A DNA stretch of 39,827 nt from WACF01 sp040880205 (GTDB taxonomy: Bacteria > Pseudomonadota > Gammaproteobacteria > Pseudomonadales > Cellvibrionaceae), in assembly GCA_040880205.1 (NCBI GenBank), contig JBBDIU010000045.1, forward strand, positions 1 through 39,827, given 5' to 3'. The notes beneath the pieces are model-generated. The model was not told where the DNA came from, did not search any database, and worked only from the letters and a program-made list of their open reading frames with translations. Of this stretch, positions 1 to 7,959 are shown piece after piece (the stretch's first letter is position 1; each line of letters opens with the position of its first letter). A program made the position numbers and the translations under genes.

Positions 1-246
1 GGTTTTCAGCCTCACAAGGCGGCGCCATCAACTTGGCATTTGGTGAAATATCCGGGCTAGGAAGCTTCTGAATCACGCCGGAGCGACTCTTCGCGACCTG
101 AAACCGCAGCTGTGCCGCTGACCGTGCCATTACCACTACGCGCCGCCAGACCGAAGGTGGCGACTGCTACACTATGGGCGGGGATCGTTGGCCTTGGTGT
201 TGGTAGGATGGTAGGGTGCGATACGGGTTATCGAGGTGGCGCGGGT
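1..246. other. left-edge segment without a supported gene
   Basis: No complete gene is visible here. Two short plus-strand reading frames enter from the left edge and stop at about bases 60 and 71. Either could be the last 19-22 codons of a gene outside the window, but neither shows a recognisable motif. An ATG frame further right overlaps the DUF418 gene antisense and has no ribosome binding site. The segment is best read as intergenic DNA downstream of the minus-strand DUF418 gene. Confidence 0.4.
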
Positions 247-1527
247 TTAGTCTCGGTTGGCTTGCCTAATACCGGGGAGGCGAAAATAAGTCAGTGCGCG
301 CCACAGCCATTCCAGAGGGCCGTACTGGAAATACCTAAGCCACCAGAGGGAGAAATAAAACTGACAAACCCAAACTGTGAGAACCACGACGAGTAACTGG
401 AGGCGATCCAACTGGCCGAATAAGGCTAAGCCAAAACCGTAGAAGATGAACGTGCAAATCATCGACTGACCAATGTAGTTGGTGAAAGCCATTCTGCCGA
501 TGGCACATAAGCCGTGCCGCAAACGGCCGAGGCGTTGCTGAATATGAATTGATATGATAATGCCAAGATAGGCGAATACCAGCAGCGGTGTTGCCAGGTG
601 GTTGAGAGACAAACCCGCAAACAAGCCGTAGCTAATATCCCAGCCTTGGGCATAGTTCCGCCATAGTCCCCAAGTTGCCAGCGGCAACCCGAAAGCAAGA
701 CCGCCCAACGCGGCGTGGCGGTAAAAACTCGCGCTTCGTTGCGCGGTAACAATACCCCAAGAATAAAAAGCCATGCCCACCAGCATCAAGCCAAAGGCGC
801 GCGCCAGGCCCTGCGCCAAGTAAACATTCGAGATGAAGCTAGTTGTATACTCGCTGTAGGCACCCGGCAGATGAGTGCGGTACGCTAGCTGTTCGCTATA
901 GCCCATCAAGCGAACCGTCGTTTCCAGCCTCACGTCCATTTCGCTGGGCGACCAGATTCGTCCCAGTGTCTCAAGGGACAAGTCGGGAAGTGATTCAATG
1001 AACTCCTGACCCATGCGGTCGATGAATATCGCCGAGAGGAAGACCGTCAGTCCCAGCGTCAGCTGCAAGCTGGGCGACAGACGCCAAAAGGGATAGAGGA
1101 AGAAACCGCACAAAGCGTAATAAAAAAGTATATCGCCTTCCCACAGAAACAGGCCGTGGAGGAGTCCGAAAATCAGCAGCCAAGTCGTGCGGGAATAATA
1201 GTATCGTTTACAGCCTCCGCCACGCGCGCGCAACTTGGTAATGAAGAGCATGACGCTGCTGCCGAACAGCAGCGAAAAAAGCCCCATGAATTTCTGGTCA
1301 GCGAAAACATGGGTGAAGGCATTGACGATGTGGCTGGATAAGCGATCACCCAAATAGGCTTCGGGATTCAAGTAGGCCGCCGCAGGCATCGCAAAGGAAA
1401 CGATGTTCATGAGCAAAATACCGCACACGGCCACGCCGCGGATCAAGTCCACGGAGTCAAAGCGTTCGGTCGGAGGAATTGCGGGAGATATGGAGCTGGG
1501 CGGGGTTGCGGGAAGTGCGGTGTCCAT
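247..1527 (-). CDS. DUF418 family multipass membrane protein (YeiB-like)
   Basis: The 426-residue product is an inner-membrane protein of the DUF418/YeiB family, whose biochemical role is not established. A Pro-rich N-terminus (about residues 1-22) precedes the family-typical RFDSVDLIRGVAVCGILLMN, the first membrane segment. Several hydrophobic helices follow, for example around LLIFGLLHGLFLWEGDILFY. The C-terminal half (about 235-410), with LAFGLPLATWGLWRNY and AIGRMAFTNYIGQSMIC, matches the DUF418 domain. The length is normal for the family. The start follows an AAGGA about 8 nt upstream. The gene lies 55 bp downstream of dxs on the same strand with no visible terminator between them, so it may be the last gene of the xseB-ispA-dxs transcript. 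Confidence 0.88.
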   Translation of the reverse strand: MDTALPATPPSSISPAIPPTERFDSVDLIRGVAVCGILLMNIVSFAMPAAAYLNPEAYLGDRLSSHIVNAFTHVFADQKFMGLFSLLFGSSVMLFITKLRARGGGCKRYYYSRTTWLLIFGLLHGLFLWEGDILFYYALCGFFLYPFWRLSPSLQLTLGLTVFLSAIFIDRMGQEFIESLPDLSLETLGRIWSPSEMDVRLETTVRLMGYSEQLAYRTHLPGAYSEYTTSFISNVYLAQGLARAFGLMLVGMAFYSWGIVTAQRSASFYRHAALGGLAFGLPLATWGLWRNYAQGWDISYGLFAGLSLNHLATPLLVFAYLGIIISIHIQQRLGRLRHGLCAIGRMAFTNYIGQSMICTFIFYGFGLALFGQLDRLQLLVVVLTVWVCQFYFSLWWLRYFQYGPLEWLWRALTYFRLPGIRQANRD

Positions 1528-1582
1528 GCGGCGGATTCCTTAAAGTGGGGCCCGTGGCCTTGACCAAGGGAGCCTCTGGCCG

Positions 1583-3493
1583 CTACAGAGCTGCTTTATT
1601 GCCCGCTTTCAGCAGCTTCAACCGCTCTTCGATGACAACCCGAATTTTTTCCGGCGTTAGCCCCACTCTTTCCAGCAGCTGTTCGCGTTTGCCGTGTTCA
1701 ATCAATCCGTCCGGCAGGCCGAGGTTCATAATGGGCGCGACGATTCCCACTTGGGCAAGATATTCGTTGACGGCGGAGCCGGCACCGCCCATCACGGTAT
1801 TTTCCTCAAGCGTGACGATCAAATCGTAATGGCTCGCGGCATGTTCAACCAGATCGCGATCCAGCGGTTTGACGAAGCGCATGTCCCAGACCGCCGCATC
1901 CAGTTGATCGCCCGCACTCAAGGCGGTACTCAGTAAAGTTCCAAAATTGAAAATAGCGATGCGCTTTCCTTCCCGCCGACTCACGGCCTTGCCGATGGGT
2001 AACTCCCGCATTTGCGCTTCCATACTCACCCCGACCCCGACCCCGCGCGGATAGCGAACGGCGGCCGGCCCCGGGTGTTGATAGGCGCTATACAAGAGCT
2101 GTCGGCATTCGTTTTCGTCACTGGGAGTGGCGATGACGACATTTGGGATGCAGCGCAGGTAGGACAGGTCGTAGTTACCGGAATGGGTGGGACCGTCCTC
2201 GCCAACGATGCCGGCGCGGTCAATGCCGAAAGTCACGTCCAGGTTCTGGATGGCCACATCGTGGATGAACTGATCGTAGCCGCGCTGCAAGAAGGTGGAA
2301 TAAATGGCCACCACGGGCTTATAGCCTTCGCACGCCAAGCCAGCGGCGAGTGTCACGGCGTGTTGTTCGGCTATGGCCACGTCGTGAAAGCGCTCGGGGA
2401 AGCGCTCCGAGAATTCCACCATGCCCGAGCCCTCGCACATAGCGGGAGTGATGCCCACCAGCCGCTGGTCTGCCGCGGCCATGTCACAAAGCCAGCTGCC
2501 AAACACGTCCTGATACTTTGGGGCCTTGGGTTTGGCGGGCTTGGCCACCTTGATCCGGGGTGCCGGCTCCAGTTTGTTGAGCGCGTGATAACCCACCGGG
2601 TCTTCCTCGGCGGGCACAAAACCTTTGCCCTTTTGGGTAATAATGTGGAGCAGCTTTGGCCCGCCAACCTGGCGCAGGTTCCTAAGATAACCGACCAGAC
2701 TGTGCAAGTCGTGCCCGTCAATGGGGCCCACGTAATTGAAGCCGATCTCCTCGAACAGCGTGCCAGGCGAGACAAAGCCCTTCATGTGTTCTTCGGTGCG
2801 GCGGGCGAATTCCCAGGCGGGTGGAATTTTCTCCAGCACGCGTTTGCTACCTTCGCGCATGGAGTTGTAAAAACGGCTGGCCCAGATCTTGGAAAAATAG
2901 GTGGCCAGACCGCCGACATTCTTGGAAATGGACATGTTGTTGTCGTTGAGTACCACCAGCAGATCGTTGCCGGTGTGGGCGGCGTGGTGCAGCGCCTCGA
3001 AGGCCATGCCGGCGGTCATGGCGCCGTCACCGATGACCGCTACAGTCTTGCGCGGGCTTTCCGCCAACTCTCCGGCCAGCGCCATGCCCAGGGCAGCGCT
3101 GATTGAGGTGCTGGAATGGCCGACCCCAAAGGTATCGTAATCGCTTTCCGAACGCTTGGGAAAACCGCTGATACCCCCCAGCTGGCGCACACCGAGCATG
3201 GCCTCGCGGCGACCGGTGAGTATTTTGTGGGGATAGGTTTGGTGCCCCACGTCCCAGACCAGGCGGTCCTCTGGCGTGTTATAGATGTAATGCAGCGCAA
3301 TGGTCAGTTCCACTACCCCCAGCCCCGCCCCGAAATGCCCGCCGGTTTGGCCCACGCAATACAGCAGGTATTCGCGCAATTGATAGGCGACTTCGTCCAG
3401 CTGTTTTTCTTTCAGCGCGCGCAGGTCGGCAGGACTGTCAATGCCATCCAGTAAGGTGGTGTGGGGACGCTGCTTGGGTATTTCTTCAAACAT
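1583..3493 (-). CDS. dxs: 1-deoxy-D-xylulose-5-phosphate synthase
   Basis: Dxs condenses pyruvate and glyceraldehyde 3-phosphate to 1-deoxy-D-xylulose 5-phosphate. This is the thiamine diphosphate-dependent first step of the MEP isoprenoid pathway, and it occurs in the cytosol. The 636-residue length is full. Visible marks are the N-terminal VGQTGGHFGAGLGVVELT, the substrate-site WDVGHQTYPHKILTGR, and the thiamine diphosphate motif GDGAMTAGMAFEAL...NDNNMSIS. The pyrimidine-domain signature FHDVAIAEQHAVTLAAGLA and GEDGPTHSGNYDLSYLRC are also present. It is third in an xseB-ispA-dxs order that is classic for gammaproteobacteria, 118 bp downstream of ispA. Several long antisense frames across it are shadows. 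Confidence 0.98.
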   Translation of the reverse strand: MFEEIPKQRPHTTLLDGIDSPADLRALKEKQLDEVAYQLREYLLYCVGQTGGHFGAGLGVVELTIALHYIYNTPEDRLVWDVGHQTYPHKILTGRREAMLGVRQLGGISGFPKRSESDYDTFGVGHSSTSISAALGMALAGELAESPRKTVAVIGDGAMTAGMAFEALHHAAHTGNDLLVVLNDNNMSISKNVGGLATYFSKIWASRFYNSMREGSKRVLEKIPPAWEFARRTEEHMKGFVSPGTLFEEIGFNYVGPIDGHDLHSLVGYLRNLRQVGGPKLLHIITQKGKGFVPAEEDPVGYHALNKLEPAPRIKVAKPAKPKAPKYQDVFGSWLCDMAAADQRLVGITPAMCEGSGMVEFSERFPERFHDVAIAEQHAVTLAAGLACEGYKPVVAIYSTFLQRGYDQFIHDVAIQNLDVTFGIDRAGIVGEDGPTHSGNYDLSYLRCIPNVVIATPSDENECRQLLYSAYQHPGPAAVRYPRGVGVGVSMEAQMRELPIGKAVSRREGKRIAIFNFGTLLSTALSAGDQLDAAVWDMRFVKPLDRDLVEHAASHYDLIVTLEENTVMGGAGSAVNEYLAQVGIVAPIMNLGLPDGLIEHGKREQLLERVGLTPEKIRVVIEERLKLLKAGNKAAL

Positions 3494-3611
3494 CGGTCAA
3501 ATAGGCTGGGAGTGGTATGTAAGCGGCCGGACTGGTCGGTTCCATTCGCCGACGGCGCTACCCGGCAATTGAGAAAGTGATTGTATTGTGGGAACACCGC
3601 CATTCATAGCC

Positions 3612-4502
3612 TTAACTGGCTCGGTCCACAATGTAAGCCGATAACTGCCGCAGGGGATCGGCGCGCTGATCGAAATCGCTCAGTGCCGATATGGCGAAAT
3701 CATGGAGTTCCCGCGCCTTGCGCGTGGCCTCCTCCAACCCTAGCAGCGACACGTAGTTTGGTTTATCCAGCAAGGCATCGGCGCCCTGCTGCTTGCCCAT
3801 TACTGCCGTGTTGCCGGTAACGTCGAGGATGTCGTCCTGTACTTGAAAGGCCAGGCCAATACACTTGGCGTATTGGTCGAGCGCGGCAAGCTGGTCCGCG
3901 TTGGCCTTCTCGGTGGCGACAGCACCCATGACGACACTGGCCTGAATCAGGGCACCGGTCTTGAACCGGTGGATAGTTTCCAGGGTCGGCAGGGACAGCT
4001 GTTGGGAAACAGCCGCCAAGTCCATGGCCTGCCCGGCCACCATGCCGCAACTACCAGCCGCGGCGGCGAGCTTGGCAATCAGCGCTAGCGTGGTTTTTGG
4101 GTCGAGACCCTCGGCTTGCGCCAGTATCTGAAAAGCCAGGGCTTGCAAACCGTCACCCGCAAGGATGGCGGTGGCTTCGTCGAATGCAATATGGCAGGTG
4201 GGTTGACCGCGCCGCAGCTTGTCGTTGTCCATGGCCGGCAAGTCATCATGGATCAGGCTGTAGGCGTGAATACATTCCACCGCACAGGCCACCGCATCCA
4301 CCGCGGGGCTGGTTTCCGCCACGGCATCCGCACCGGCGTAGGCAAGGATTGGGCGAATCCGCTTGCCCTTGCCAAACAGGCCATAGCGCATGGCCTCAAG
4401 CAAGCGGGGCGAGGCGGTATCGAGGATCGCAACTTGCCGTTCGAGTGCCTTTTCGCTGCGCTCGTGGTACTGACGCAGGTAATCCACAATACTGCCCTTC
4501 AT
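3612..4502 (-). CDS. ispA: (2E,6E)-farnesyl diphosphate synthase
   Basis: IspA is a short-chain trans-prenyltransferase. It adds two isopentenyl diphosphates to dimethylallyl diphosphate, giving geranyl and then farnesyl diphosphate, in the cytosol. The 296-residue protein has the first aspartate-rich motif IHDDLPAMDNDKLRRG and the second one QVQDDILDVTGN. It also has the basic GKRIRPIL near the N-terminus. The DDxxxxD form of the first motif is typical of bacterial farnesyl synthases and separates it from the DDxxD of IspB further along the window. Its start overlaps the xseB stop by 4 bp, which suggests translational coupling. It probably supplies the allylic primer used by IspB. Confidence 0.96.
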   Translation of the reverse strand: MKGSIVDYLRQYHERSEKALERQVAILDTASPRLLEAMRYGLFGKGKRIRPILAYAGADAVAETSPAVDAVACAVECIHAYSLIHDDLPAMDNDKLRRGQPTCHIAFDEATAILAGDGLQALAFQILAQAEGLDPKTTLALIAKLAAAAGSCGMVAGQAMDLAAVSQQLSLPTLETIHRFKTGALIQASVVMGAVATEKANADQLAALDQYAKCIGLAFQVQDDILDVTGNTAVMGKQQGADALLDKPNYVSLLGLEEATRKARELHDFAISALSDFDQRADPLRQLSAYIVDRAS

Positions 4503-4765
4503 TCTTCCAGAGGTTCCTCCCCGGAATCAGTCTCGCCAAACTCAACTTCGACCAGCTTGCCACCCTTCGCCGTCAACTTTTGCACGCGCTGCTCGGCTTC
4601 CGCCAGCCGGGTCTGACACTCCCGGGTCAGCCTTACGCCTTGCTCAAAGGCTTCCAGCGACTGTTCCAGACTCAGTTCACCAGTTTCCATCTTGCTCACC
4701 AGCGCTTCCAGCTCGGTCAGGGCTTGCTCAAAATCGATGGATTTTGCTTTGGATTTGCCGGCCAT
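4499..4765 (-). CDS. xseB: exodeoxyribonuclease VII small subunit
   Basis: XseB is the small subunit of exonuclease VII, which with XseA degrades single-stranded DNA in the cytosol. The 88-residue form starting at MAGKSKAKSIDFEQAL matches the usual length and N-terminus of the family. A longer in-frame start 30 bp upstream (98 residues) is possible but adds an atypical RRHPSPENP extension. The helical core ALTELEALVSKMETGELSLE and LAEAEQRVQKL is characteristic. It is the first gene of the xseB-ispA-dxs operon. Its promoter region faces the tandem small-RNA locus, so the two transcription units diverge. Confidence 0.93.
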   Translation of the reverse strand: MAGKSKAKSIDFEQALTELEALVSKMETGELSLEQSLEAFEQGVRLTRECQTRLAEAEQRVQKLTAKGGKLVEVEFGETDSGEEPLEE

Positions 4766-4869
4766 GGGGTTCTCGGGTGATGGGTGTCGCCGCATTTTAC
4801 CGCAATTATCGCGCTCCTGTCGCCGCGCCAGGGCGGAGTTTGAAATTCGGGCTAAACTGCAATGGAAGG

Positions 4870-4887
4870 TCGCCGATATGTCCTACA
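4870..4887 (+). promoter_or_regulatory. GacA-box-like element upstream of candidate sRNA 1
   Basis: The 18-mer reads TCGCCG-ATATGT-CCTACA. The known GacA/UvrY upstream activating sequence is TGTAAG-N6-CTTACA. Here the right half matches at 5 of 6 positions and the left half only at 2 of 6. The core CGATATNTCCTACA is shared with the second box at 5127-5144. Its centre lies about 88 bp upstream of the predicted RNA start, about two helical turns further than the canonical distance. Confidence 0.35.
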
Positions 4888-4931
4888 AAACGGATCGACT
4901 TTTTCGTACAAGATCTCACGCCATCGGCTGA

Positions 4932-4960
4932 TTCCACAGCGCGTGTGCCTTGCGCACAAT
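4932..4960 (+). promoter_or_regulatory. candidate promoter of sRNA 1
   Basis: TTCCAC (4932-4937), a 17-bp spacer and CACAAT (4955-4960) resemble weak -35 and -10 elements. The predicted start is near 4967, just before the first hairpin. A weak -35 fits an activator-dependent promoter. This is inference from spacing only. Confidence 0.35.
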
Positions 4961-4966
4961 AGGCAC

Positions 4967-5072
4967 CGTGTAGGAAGCACACTTAAGGAGGTCCGACAGG
5001 ACGTCGGCAATTGATATGGAGCATCCTGTGAGTTGAGCATCACTACCGGCAACGGTAGTGGTGCTTTTTTTT
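4967..5072 (+). ncRNA. candidate RsmY/RsmZ-type CsrA-sequestering small RNA (copy 1)
   Basis: This roughly 106-nt stretch has no gene but has the architecture of RsmX/Y/Z RNAs, which titrate CsrA/RsmA through GGA motifs. GGA occurs at 4973, 4987, 4999 and 5018. Two sit in hairpin loops: GTGT-AGGAAGC-ACAC (4968-4982) and CCGAC-AGGAC-GTCGG (4994-5008). A third, GAT-ATGGAGC-ATC, may form around 5013-5025. A strong intrinsic terminator ends the RNA. The size matches the 100-130 nt of known RsmX/Y RNAs. It lies between the divergent xseB and ATP-grasp genes, next to a second such RNA. Transcription and CsrA binding are inferred. Confidence 0.68.
5036..5072 (+). terminator. intrinsic terminator of candidate sRNA 1
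   Basis: A 13-bp stem, AGCATCACTACCG pairing with CGGTAGTGGTGCT with one G-T wobble, is closed by a GCAA tetraloop. Eight T residues follow (5065-5072). No protein gene lies upstream on this strand, so it must end a non-coding transcript. Confidence 0.88.
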
Positions 5073-5126
5073 GCTCGCGGGTCCAAAAAAATGACTTCCG
5101 TTTAAGCAGGCCAAATGTCTGCACCT

Positions 5127-5144
5127 TGTGCGATATCTCCTACA
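5127..5144 (+). promoter_or_regulatory. GacA-box-like element upstream of candidate sRNA 2
   Basis: TGTGCG-ATATCT-CCTACA matches the GacA activating sequence TGTAAG-N6-CTTACA at 9 of 12 specified positions. Its centre (5135.5) lies about 67 bp upstream of the predicted start near 5203, the spacing usual for Rsm RNA promoters. Its core is repeated in the box of the neighbouring RNA. Confidence 0.6.
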
Positions 5145-5190
5145 CGATAAAGCGACATTTGCCACTATCGCCGGCCCGGCTTAAGCCGAA

Positions 5191-5196
5191 TAATAC
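5191..5196 (+). promoter_or_regulatory. candidate -10 element of sRNA 2
   Basis: TAATAC lies 7 bp before the first GGA-bearing segment, with no recognisable -35. Lack of a -35 suits an activator-dependent promoter with the upstream GacA-like box. Confidence 0.45.
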
Positions 5197-5202
5197 ACCC
5201 AT

Positions 5203-5361
5203 GTTCAAGGAAGCAACTGCACGGATGCCGGCGACGGAACGGAAGGATTGAGCCAAACCGGCTCAGAGGGATTTGAGCCACTGGGAGTTTTCTTTCCAGG
5301 GAGGAAAATTAGTCACCCCGATGAACCCCCGCAAGAGACTCTCTTGCGGGGGTATTTTTTT
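5203..5361 (+). ncRNA. candidate RsmZ/CsrB-type CsrA-sequestering small RNA (copy 2)
   Basis: This roughly 159-nt stretch holds nine GGA triplets, at 5209, 5223, 5236, 5241, 5245, 5269, 5284, 5300 and 5303. The clearest loop is GGCTCA-GAGGGATT-TGAGCC (5260-5279), a perfect 6-bp stem exposing AGGGA. Smaller candidates are GCA-CGGA-TGC (5219-5228) and CTGG...CCAG (5281-5299). A competing stem, TGAGCC (5249-5254) with GGCTCA (5260-5265), could mask the main hairpin, so alternative folds are possible. A perfect terminator ends the RNA. GGA density, length and location beside copy 1 support an Rsm/Csr RNA. A short ATG frame across its start has no ribosome binding site. Function is inferred. Confidence 0.7.
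5325..5361 (+). terminator. intrinsic terminator of candidate sRNA 2
   Basis: ACCCCCGCAAGAG pairs perfectly with CTCTTGCGGGGGT (13 bp) around a 3-nt loop, followed by A and seven T residues. It lies 86 bp before the ATP-grasp start, separating that gene from the RNA. Confidence 0.93.
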
Positions 5362-5447
5362 GGGCAAACTTGTTCAAACGGTCGCTAGGGTATAAGGTAG
5401 CGGAATGTTCTGTACCAGCGCGTTTTCGCCCTTGAGCCCCAACAAGC

Positions 5448-6893
5448 ATGCGCATCGTTTGGAAAAACTATCACCCCGGTGAGTTTTACGACGAATTAAT
5501 CAGTTCGCCCGGGCGTGCCCGCAAACCGGCTCAGGTACTGATAAAGTACCTCCGCTCACTCAAAAGCGAAGAATTGCGAGAGCGCAAGGCGTCCGCCGAG
5601 TTGGCGATCAAAACCATGGGCATTACCTTTACTGTCTACAGTGAAGGCGAAAACATTGATCGCGACTGGCCCTTTGACATCATCCCCCGCATTATTCCCC
5701 AATCCGAATGGCGTAACACTGAAAAAGGCCTGATTCAGCGTCTGCGCGCGCTGAATTGTTTCATTGACGATGTCTACAACCGCCAGCAGATATTCAAAGA
5801 CAACGTCATTCCCCGCAAGCTGCTGGAAAAATCCAAGAACTTTCGCCCCCAATGCGTGGGAATGAAGCCGGCCTATGGGGTGTGGGCGCATATCTGCGGT
5901 TCCGATTTGGTGCGCGACAAGGATGGGCAGTTTTATGTGCTAGAAGACAATCTGCGAGTACCCTCGGGCGTTTCTTACATGTTGGAAAATCGGGTGGTGA
6001 CCAAGCGCGTGCTGCCCGAGCTGTTTGAAAACTACGACATTCTGCCGGTAACGGATTACCCCAGCCAGCTCTTCGATACCCTCGCCGCCATATCGCCGCG
6101 CAAGGTGGAATACCCGGAAGTGGTGGTGTTGACTCCCGGTATTTACAACTCGGCTTATTTCGAACATTCCTATCTGGCTCAGCGCATGGGTGCCGAACTG
6201 GTGGAAGGCGGCGATCTGGTAGTGGAAAAAGACATCGTTTACATGCGAACCATTAACGGTTTGTCCCGGGTGGATGTTATTTATCGCCGGGTGGACGATT
6301 TGTTTCTCGATCCGAATGTATTCAATCCAGATTCACTGTTGGGGGTGCGGGGTTTGATGCAGGCTTGGCTGAAAGGCAACGTGGGGTTGGCCAATGCACC
6401 GGGCGCTGGCGTGGCGGACGACAAAGTGGTTTATACCTTCGTGCCCAAAATGATCAAGTATTACCTGGACGAGGAACCGATTTTGCCCAATGTCCCCAGC
6501 TATTTGTGCATGAATAAAACCGAGCGGGATCATGTGCTAGCCAACCTGGACAAACTGGTGGTGAAGCCGGCCAACGAGTCCGGCGGGTACGGGATGATGA
6601 TCGGGCCTCAAGCTAGCAAAAAAGAACGGGAGGAATTTGCCCGGCGCATCAAGGCGGACCCGCGCAACTACATGGCCCAGCCGCTGATTTCACTGTCGAC
6701 CGCCCCCATTCTGACCAACGCTGGCGCGGAACCGCGGCACGTGGATTTGCGACCCTTTAGTTTGCAGGGCAAGGACAGTTGTGTGACGGCCGGCGGCTTG
6801 ACTCGAGTGGCGCTGACCAAGGGATCCTATGTGGTTAATTCATCCCAGGGCGGCGGTAGCAAGGACACCTGGATCGTGGCGGACGAGGACTAG
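5448..6893 (+). CDS. circularly permuted type 2 ATP-grasp protein (Anbu cluster)
   Basis: This 481-residue cytosolic protein belongs to the circularly permuted ATP-grasp family (COG2308). The family is predicted to ligate peptide or amino-acid substrates, but no reaction is established. Family marks are MKPAYGVWAHICGSDLVRDK and YVLEDNLRVPSGVSYMLENR in the first half. The later nucleotide-binding region shows KLVVKPANESGGYGMMIGP (about 374-392), then MAQPLISLSTAPIL and HVDLRPFSL. The length is normal. No strong ribosome binding site precedes the ATG. The alpha-E gene starts 5 nt after its stop. Together they form the constant core of clusters that in many proteobacteria also carry a transglutaminase-like peptidase and the Anbu peptidase. 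Confidence 0.93.
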   Translation: MRIVWKNYHPGEFYDELISSPGRARKPAQVLIKYLRSLKSEELRERKASAELAIKTMGITFTVYSEGENIDRDWPFDIIPRIIPQSEWRNTEKGLIQRLRALNCFIDDVYNRQQIFKDNVIPRKLLEKSKNFRPQCVGMKPAYGVWAHICGSDLVRDKDGQFYVLEDNLRVPSGVSYMLENRVVTKRVLPELFENYDILPVTDYPSQLFDTLAAISPRKVEYPEVVVLTPGIYNSAYFEHSYLAQRMGAELVEGGDLVVEKDIVYMRTINGLSRVDVIYRRVDDLFLDPNVFNPDSLLGVRGLMQAWLKGNVGLANAPGAGVADDKVVYTFVPKMIKYYLDEEPILPNVPSYLCMNKTERDHVLANLDKLVVKPANESGGYGMMIGPQASKKEREEFARRIKADPRNYMAQPLISLSTAPILTNAGAEPRHVDLRPFSLQGKDSCVTAGGLTRVALTKGSYVVNSSQGGGSKDTWIVADED

Positions 6894-6898
6894 TCGTT

Positions 6899-7849
6899 AT
6901 GTTGTCGCGGGTTGCGCAAAGAGTGTATTGGCTGGGTCGCTATATGGAGCGCCTGGAAAATACCGCACGGCTCATCAACGTCAACACCAATCTGCTGCTG
7001 GACTTGCCGCGCGGTACCAATCTGGGCTGGTCCACCCTGCTCGACATCACCGGCAGTCACGAGGAATTCGAACGCAAGCAGGTAAAGGAAGAAGAGATCA
7101 ATATCATTCGTTTTCTGGTGTCCGACCTAAGCAACTCGATTTCAATCATGAGCTCGCTTAATAAAGCGCGGGAAAACGGCCGCACCACCCGCGAGATTAT
7201 TCCGACAGAGGCTTGGGAGCTAATTAACGATCTGTATTTTTACGTGAAAGAGAATGCGGCCAAATCCGTTGCGCGCAAGAATCGACAAAGGTTGTTGCGG
7301 CACATCATTCAGCATTCACAACAGTTTACCGGGGTGCTGACGGGTACCATGAGCCACACCAGCGCTTACGATTTTATTCGTTTGGGTCGCAACCTGGAAC
7401 GGGCGGACATGACCACGCGGATTATTGACGTGGGCACCGTTAACCTGGTGACCAACCCCAAAAACAGTGCCGGCAAGGGCGATTCCCTGGAGCCCTTCAT
7501 CAACATTCTGTGGATGAGTGTGTTGCAATCCCTGAGCGCCTACCAGATGTATCGCCAACATGTGCAGGACCGCGTCAATGGCGAGGATGTTGTAATGTTC
7601 ACCTTGCAGGATGGCGAGTTTCCGCGTTCGGTGTTTAGCTGTCTCGCGCAGATCAAGGTCTGTCTGAGAGGGCTGCCCAAGGGCAAGGCCGCCCTGCATG
7701 CTTTGGCATTGGTGGAGGAACGCATTATAGATGCCAATCTTCCCGAAATTTTGGAACAGGGTAAGCTGCACGATTTCATAGACGATGTCCAACTGGACAT
7801 CGCCTCGTTGCATGAGGCTGTCGCCCGCTCCTGGTTTTTGCCGGTCTGA
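6899..7849 (+). CDS. alpha-E domain protein (Anbu cluster)
   Basis: The 316-residue product is an all-helical alpha-E domain protein (COG2307), the regular partner of the circularly permuted ATP-grasp. Its function is unknown; a role as scaffold or enzyme in peptide modification has been proposed for the family. The N-terminus LSRVAQRVYWLGRYMERLEN, then ARLINVNTNLLLDLPRG and the later FIRLGRNLERADMTTRIIDV, are family hallmarks repeated in two halves. It begins 5 nt after the ATP-grasp gene, so the two are almost certainly co-transcribed and translationally coupled. A 110-bp gap rich in GATGA repeats then leads to the metallopeptidase gene. Confidence 0.93.
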   Translation: MLSRVAQRVYWLGRYMERLENTARLINVNTNLLLDLPRGTNLGWSTLLDITGSHEEFERKQVKEEEINIIRFLVSDLSNSISIMSSLNKARENGRTTREIIPTEAWELINDLYFYVKENAAKSVARKNRQRLLRHIIQHSQQFTGVLTGTMSHTSAYDFIRLGRNLERADMTTRIIDVGTVNLVTNPKNSAGKGDSLEPFINILWMSVLQSLSAYQMYRQHVQDRVNGEDVVMFTLQDGEFPRSVFSCLAQIKVCLRGLPKGKAALHALALVEERIIDANLPEILEQGKLHDFIDDVQLDIASLHEAVARSWFLPV

Positions 7850-7959
7850 CCCTTCTTATTGATCGGGTAGTGCTCCGGTTTTTGCGTTTGCTGATGAACG
7901 AATGGCGTTGATGAACTAACGGTGCTGATGATCGAACTGACCACTTTGAAGTTGATCTT

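Noticed and set aside
112..396. 94-codon plus-strand frame at the left edge
   Set aside because: It overlaps the DUF418 gene antisense, has no ribosome binding site and shows no family motif.
2012..3106. 364-codon plus-strand frame antisense to dxs
   Set aside because: It lies wholly within a strongly supported dxs; its His/Val/Gly-rich composition is typical of an antisense shadow.
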